64,000 nucleotides of DNA from PALSA-1006 sp964571195 (GTDB taxonomy: Bacteria > Pseudomonadota > Gammaproteobacteria > Burkholderiales > Gallionellaceae): the NCBI GenBank assembly GCA_964571195.1, contig CAZNAD010000009.1, positions 1 to 64,000 of the forward strand, in the 5' to 3' direction. Both the position numbers and the translations under genes were made by a program. The notes below the pieces were generated by a model. It searched no databases. It had not been told where the DNA came from and saw only the letters and a list, made by a program, of their open reading frames with translations. Shown one piece after another: positions 60,434-64,000 of this stretch (position 1 is its first letter; each line of letters begins with the position of its first letter).

Positions 60434-61846
60434 TTACTTGTGCACGCCCAGCTTTTCGCGCCAGCCCGGGAACAGCTTGTCGCTGTCTTTCGGGAACGAT
60501 TCGAACGCGCGGGCAAACTCTTTGTGAGTCTTCGCGTATTCGATCGGATCGGCACCGGATTTCCAGCATTCGTAAGCCTGGCCGAGGGAGATACCGCCGG
60601 CTGCCGGGCTGTCGATGTGGCCGAAAGAGCCGCCGCCGCAGGTGTTGATCACATTGCCGTGGCCGAGGTTCTTGAAGAAGCCAGGCAGACGCAGTGCGTT
60701 CATTCCGCCCGAGATGATCGGGGTGGTTGCCTTCATGCCGTACCACTTCTGATTGAAGTAAGGTCCCTGGCATTCATCGCGCTCCAGCATGTATGCCAGT
60801 ACGGTTTCCTTGCCATGGCCTTCCATCTTGCCGTAGCCCATGGTGCCGGTGTGCATACCGGATGCACCCATCAGACGCACCATCTTCATGTAGCACAGCG
60901 GATCCATACCCATCGGCGACTTGTAGGAAGTCACCGCACCGTGGCCTGCGCGGTGGAAGTGCAGGAAGGTGTCAGGGAAAGCGCGGCGGCAGGTAGTTAC
61001 GCCAGCCGGGCCGGTCACAAAGCCGTCAACGAGGAAGGCCACATGGCTAGCAGAGTTGTATTTGGCGAACGTATTGAGAACGAAGTCACCGCGATGGATC
61101 ATTTCCTTGTGGTAATCGGCGGTGATGTTGGCCGAGAACAGCTTAGCTTGACCGGTTGCCTGTTGAGCACGATCCATGGCTTCTGCCACTTTGGGCATAA
61201 CCACTTCCATCGGGCAGAACGGTTGGTTGGCTTGTGGCTCATCATTCTTGATGAAATCGCCACCCAACCAGAAGTCGTAGCACGCCTTGGCAAATGGCTC
61301 AGGACGCAGACCCAGCTTAGGCTTGATGATGGTGCCGGCGATATATCCGCCGTCAGTTTCCGAACGACCCAGCACCTTCCACAGGTTGGAGATGTTAGCG
61401 GACGGGCCATCGAACTTTCTGACCATGCACTCGGGAATCAAGAGGTCCAGCATGCGCAGACCAGCATGGTCGCCCATGCCCTGGTTGTTACCCAGAATCA
61501 GGGACCACATGTGGGAAATATTGAAGATGCCATCGGTCAGGTTGGGATCGAACAAGTCAACGGGGTAAGCGATCTTCATCAAGCCGCCGCCCTTGACTGG
61601 ATCATCGCCGAAAGCGGTTTCGTCTACTTCGTACACCAGCGCGTCTACGCCGCGCGTGAAATCGTCGGTGGTGGATACTTCCACATTGGTGCCGGTAGAA
61701 GATTCTGCTGCAACGTGAGCAGCCACTTCCAGAAAGCCGTAGCCTTTAGCAGGAATAAGTTTGTAAGCAACCAGCAGGTGCTTGCCGCCGGCGATCAAAT
61801 CGGCCTCTTTCAAAGACAGATTTGCATAACGATTCGACTGATCCAT
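60434..61846 (-). CDS. cbbM: Ribulose-bisphosphate carboxylase, form II
   Basis: A 470-residue form II RuBisCO. Active site marks are GTIIKPKLGLRPEPF (catalytic Lys), GGDFIKNDEPQ (carbamylated Lys with Asp and Glu), LHFHRAGHGAVT, and SGGMNALRLPGFF. The form II type follows from the single subunit, the length near 460, and the absence of cbbS. It fixes CO2 in the Calvin cycle; form II has low CO2/O2 specificity, which fits growth at low oxygen. GAGGAG lies 7 bases before the ATG at 61846; a longer frame to 61909 would enter the operator. It is divergent from cbbR. Confidence 0.97.
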   Translation of the reverse strand: MDQSNRYANLSLKEADLIAGGKHLLVAYKLIPAKGYGFLEVAAHVAAESSTGTNVEVSTTDDFTRGVDALVYEVDETAFGDDPVKGGGLMKIAYPVDLFDPNLTDGIFNISHMWSLILGNNQGMGDHAGLRMLDLLIPECMVRKFDGPSANISNLWKVLGRSETDGGYIAGTIIKPKLGLRPEPFAKACYDFWLGGDFIKNDEPQANQPFCPMEVVMPKVAEAMDRAQQATGQAKLFSANITADYHKEMIHRGDFVLNTFAKYNSASHVAFLVDGFVTGPAGVTTCRRAFPDTFLHFHRAGHGAVTSYKSPMGMDPLCYMKMVRLMGASGMHTGTMGYGKMEGHGKETVLAYMLERDECQGPYFNQKWYGMKATTPIISGGMNALRLPGFFKNLGHGNVINTCGGGSFGHIDSPAAGGISLGQAYECWKSGADPIEYAKTHKEFARAFESFPKDSDKLFPGWREKLGVHK

Positions 61847-61903
61847 TGTTTTCTCCTCTTGTTGTTGAATGTAACCACTACGTTGCGAATAGTACGGGCG
61901 CAC

Positions 61904-61958
61904 CACCATAAATAACAGTCAAATATTCTTATTTGAACCATAAGCAAGCGTTATGGTT
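61904..61958. promoter_or_regulatory. CbbR operator with three ACCATAA half-sites
   Basis: An exact inverted repeat, AACCATAA (61936-61943) / TTATGGTT (61951-61958), with a 7-base spacer forms a LysR-type site. A third half-site, ACCATAA, is at 61904-61910, 33 bases (three helical turns) from the first. The sites lie in the 127-base spacer between cbbM and cbbR, where a CbbR tetramer should bind and bend the DNA. Confidence 0.75.
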
Positions 61959-61973
61959 TAGAATCCCTGCACC

Positions 61974-62873
61974 ATGCTGCCATTAAGTTTGCGACAACTA
62001 CAGGTCTTCGAGAGCGTGGCGCGCCATTTGAACCATTCGCGCGCCGCTGAAGAATTGTTCCTGTCTCAGCCTGCGATATCCATGCAGATCAAGCAGGCGG
62101 AGCAGACTATCGGAATGGCCTTATTTGAGCAAGTGGGCAAGAAGCTGTTCCTGACCGACGCCGGGCGCGAGTTGCTGCACTACTCGCGCGCTATCGTTTT
62201 ATTGATGCAAGAGATGGAAACTGTTTTCGATGAAATGAAGGGCTTGGAACACGGACATCTCAACATCGCGGTGGTGAGTACGGCCAACTATTTTATGCCT
62301 CAGTTGCTGGCCAAATTCATTCAGGCGCATCCCAAGATCAAGGTGAGTCTATCGGTCGCCAACCGCGATGCGGTACTCAAACAACTTGCCGAGAACGTCG
62401 CCGACCTCGCCATCATGGGACAGCCGCCTGACGGGACGGATATGCTGGCCGAACCCTTCATGCAAAACCCGCTGGTGGTGATTGCCGCGCCCTCGCACCC
62501 GCTGGCGCGCAAGAAAAAAATCCAGCCCAAACAGCTGGCGAGCGAAACCTTCCTGTTGCGCGAACAAGGCTCCGGCACACGTGGCGTGGTCGAGCGTTTT
62601 TTTACCAGCCACCATCTGGCCTTGCCTACCCATATGGCTATGGATACTAACGAAGCCATCAAGCAATCGGTTCAGGCCGGGATGGGTATCGGCATCATCT
62701 CCCGTCATGGCATTGAGCTGGAACTGGAAACCAAGCGTCTGGTCGTGCTCGATGTGGAACATTTTCCTATCGTGCGGCATTGGCATATCGTTCATCGTAA
62801 GAACAAACGCTCGTCTGTTGCTGCACAAGAGTTCGAGCGCTTTCTGCTACGTACCGCCCAAGAAACGCCTTGA
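61974..62873 (+). CDS. cbbR: LysR-type Calvin cycle regulator CbbR
   Basis: A 299-residue LysR-type regulator. The N-terminal winged helix reads SLRQLQVFESVARHLNHSRA and LSQPAISMQIKQAEQ (about residues 5-48). The effector domain includes NIAVVSTANYFMPQLL and the CbbR-type FLLREQGSGTRGVVERFF. It senses NADPH or phosphorylated intermediates in other organisms. It is transcribed away from cbbM, as in nearly all cbb clusters, and its operator lies between the two genes. Confidence 0.92.
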   Translation: MLPLSLRQLQVFESVARHLNHSRAAEELFLSQPAISMQIKQAEQTIGMALFEQVGKKLFLTDAGRELLHYSRAIVLLMQEMETVFDEMKGLEHGHLNIAVVSTANYFMPQLLAKFIQAHPKIKVSLSVANRDAVLKQLAENVADLAIMGQPPDGTDMLAEPFMQNPLVVIAAPSHPLARKKKIQPKQLASETFLLREQGSGTRGVVERFFTSHHLALPTHMAMDTNEAIKQSVQAGMGIGIISRHGIELELETKRLVVLDVEHFPIVRHWHIVHRKNKRSSVAAQEFERFLLRTAQETP

Positions 62874-62896
62874 TTCTTTTCTTCACCAGAAAACAT

Positions 62897-62927
62897 CGGG
62901 GGCGACCATACAAGTTGGCCGCCCCCG
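62897..62927. terminator. Bidirectional terminator between cbbR and the DHH gene
   Basis: CGGGGGCGACC pairs with GGCCGCCCCCG with one mismatch around a short loop, followed by TATTTATCGTTCT on the plus strand. It lies between the convergent stops of cbbR and the phosphoesterase. Confidence 0.8.
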
Positions 62928-62948
62928 TATTTATCGTTCTCAGAAATA

Positions 62949-63881
62949 TTAGCCAGCAGAATTAATTTGAGCTACCAGCTCGTTCAGCACGGCTTCCGCC
63001 TTGTCGTTATCAACTTGGCAAGTGCCTGCATTTTCGTGCCCGCCGCCGCCATGTTTCAACATCAATTCTCCGACATTTGTCTTCGAGGTGCGGTTGAGAA
63101 TAGACTTTCCGGTAGCGAATACGGTGTTTTGCTGTTTTACGCCCCATAAAACGTGAATGGAAATGTTGGTCTCAGGATACATTGCGTAGATCATGAAACG
63201 ATTTCCTGCGTAAATGGTTTCTTCTTTCCGAAGATCCAGCACCACCAAATTGCCGCGTACCGTCGCACAGCGCTTGATCTGGTCTTTAAACCGCTCTTCG
63301 TGGCTGAAATATAGCTCCGCACGCTCCTTTACATCTGGCAGCTGCATGATCTGGTCAATATTGTGGCTTTTGCAATAATCGATCAAATCCATCATCAAGT
63401 TGTAATTTGAAATGCGGAACTCTCGGAACCGGCCCAAGCCCGTGCGGGAATCCATCAAATAATTGAGTAACACCCAGCCCTTGGGATTCAACACTTCTTC
63501 GCGCGAGAACTGGGCTGCGTCCGCCTTATCAACCGCAAGCATCATGTCATTCCACTCTGCCGGAAATGCCTTTGCGCCGCCATAATAGTCATAAACTACA
63601 CGGGCTGCGGAGGGGGCTTTGGGATCGATGATGTGGTTGCTGTGTCCGCCGGTGTTGCGGATGGTCTCCGATAAGTGGTGATCAAATGCCAGGTGCGCAC
63701 CTGCCACATATGGCAAGTTGGTAGTGATATCTCCCGCGCCAATTTCAATCTTGCCATCCTGCATATCTTTCGGGTGAACGAACAAAATCTCTCCCAGCAT
63801 ATCAAGGTGCTTTAACAACACCGCGCAGACTAGGCCATCAAAGTCGCTTCGCGTCACCAACCGATATTTCTTGTTTCCCAT
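62949..63881 (-). CDS. DHH-family phosphoesterase (exopolyphosphatase-like)
   Basis: A 310-residue protein of the DHH/DHHA1 superfamily. It has RLVTRSDFDGLVCAVLL (DHH motif I, SDFDG), LAFDHHLSETI (the DHH motif), and a C-terminal DHHA1 site GGGGHENAGTC. This set fits oligoribonuclease/NrnA, exopolyphosphatase-like and related nucleases; I cannot choose among them. GGGGG lies 7 bases before the ATG at 63881; a longer frame to 63953 is unsupported. The gene is more AT-rich than the cbb genes, and its right-hand flank to the window end holds no gene. Confidence 0.82.
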   Translation of the reverse strand: MGNKKYRLVTRSDFDGLVCAVLLKHLDMLGEILFVHPKDMQDGKIEIGAGDITTNLPYVAGAHLAFDHHLSETIRNTGGHSNHIIDPKAPSAARVVYDYYGGAKAFPAEWNDMMLAVDKADAAQFSREEVLNPKGWVLLNYLMDSRTGLGRFREFRISNYNLMMDLIDYCKSHNIDQIMQLPDVKERAELYFSHEERFKDQIKRCATVRGNLVVLDLRKEETIYAGNRFMIYAMYPETNISIHVLWGVKQQNTVFATGKSILNRTSKTNVGELMLKHGGGGHENAGTCQVDNDKAEAVLNELVAQINSAG

Positions 63882-64000
63882 GGTTTTTCCCCCACTTAAA
63901 ATTGAATTTACAAATATATCTTTATTTCCGGCCACTCTTATCCCCTTGGCCAAAGCCCCAGTAACTTAACGACCCTGTCTTAGTGAGTCAATATTTTTGA

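Noticed and set aside
60362..61915. A 517-codon rightward frame opposite cbbM
   Set aside because: The leftward strand encodes a complete form II RuBisCO with all active site motifs. The opposite frame also runs through the cbbM terminator, which a real gene would not be expected to do.

Overview
The window looks like chromosomal DNA of a chemolithoautotrophic betaproteobacterium, most plausibly of the Gallionellaceae/Nitrosomonadales type. The reasons are a form II RuBisCO cluster (cbbR, cbbM, cbbQ, cbbO), the betaproteobacterial order ponA / pilMNOPQ - aroKB - dgt - gltBD - hemE - priA, moderately high GC, and many 4-base gene overlaps. The species is an inference; no rRNA or tRNA gene is present to test it.

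Layout. 1-163: start of prfC, cut by the edge. 299-4157: a tight run of nine small genes led by an ArsR repressor, with four SRPBCC (AHSA1-like) proteins, a tiny winged-helix protein, and YCII, membrane and VOC proteins, closed by a strong hairpin; DUF6157 and DUF1697 genes follow. 5461-12773: an atypical shikimate dehydrogenase-like gene, YchJ, SrkA kinase, an AT-rich restriction-modification pair (BsuBI/PstI-type nuclease with a C5-cytosine methylase), NfsB, DUF1415 and an RhlE helicase. 13041-14950: tandem HDOD paralogues. 14999-36887: a long leftward block with ychF, a FAD oxidase / Rossmann protein / membrane cytochrome c group, priA, hemE, gltD, gltB, dgt, a fused aroK-aroB and the pilMNOPQ operon. 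37024-49256: mostly rightward, with PBP1a, a Ser/Thr kinase, a second RhlE, an MHS-type transporter, pyrC, a GIY-YIG protein in AT-rich DNA, a gamma-carbonic anhydrase homologue, xthA (leftward) and pyrE. 49263-52154: a leftward DUF6502 - DUF5666 - beta-barrel operon, with large palindromes just upstream. 52607-54007: a kinase fused to a cyclic-nucleotide-binding domain. 54049-61846: beta-carbonic anhydrase, purC, purE, fbp, cbbO, cbbQ and cbbM, divergent from cbbR at 61974. 62949-63881: a DHH phosphoesterase.

How the genes fit together. The right end is a carbon-fixation unit: RuBisCO, its activase pair CbbQ/CbbO, fructose-1,6-bisphosphatase and a carbonic anhydrase, under a divergent CbbR with a clear inverted-repeat operator. 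The middle holds conserved housekeeping loci for type IV pilus assembly, the shikimate pathway, glutamate synthesis and haem synthesis.

Items most worth following up are the RM pair whose methylase class does not match its nuclease family, four perfect DnaA boxes between hemE and priA, the shikimate dehydrogenase-like protein with altered substrate-binding residues, the SRPBCC operon with its operator, the GIGGTG-repeat surface operon, and the FAD oxidase / membrane cytochrome group. No CRISPR array, insertion sequence, prophage, tRNA or rRNA was seen.
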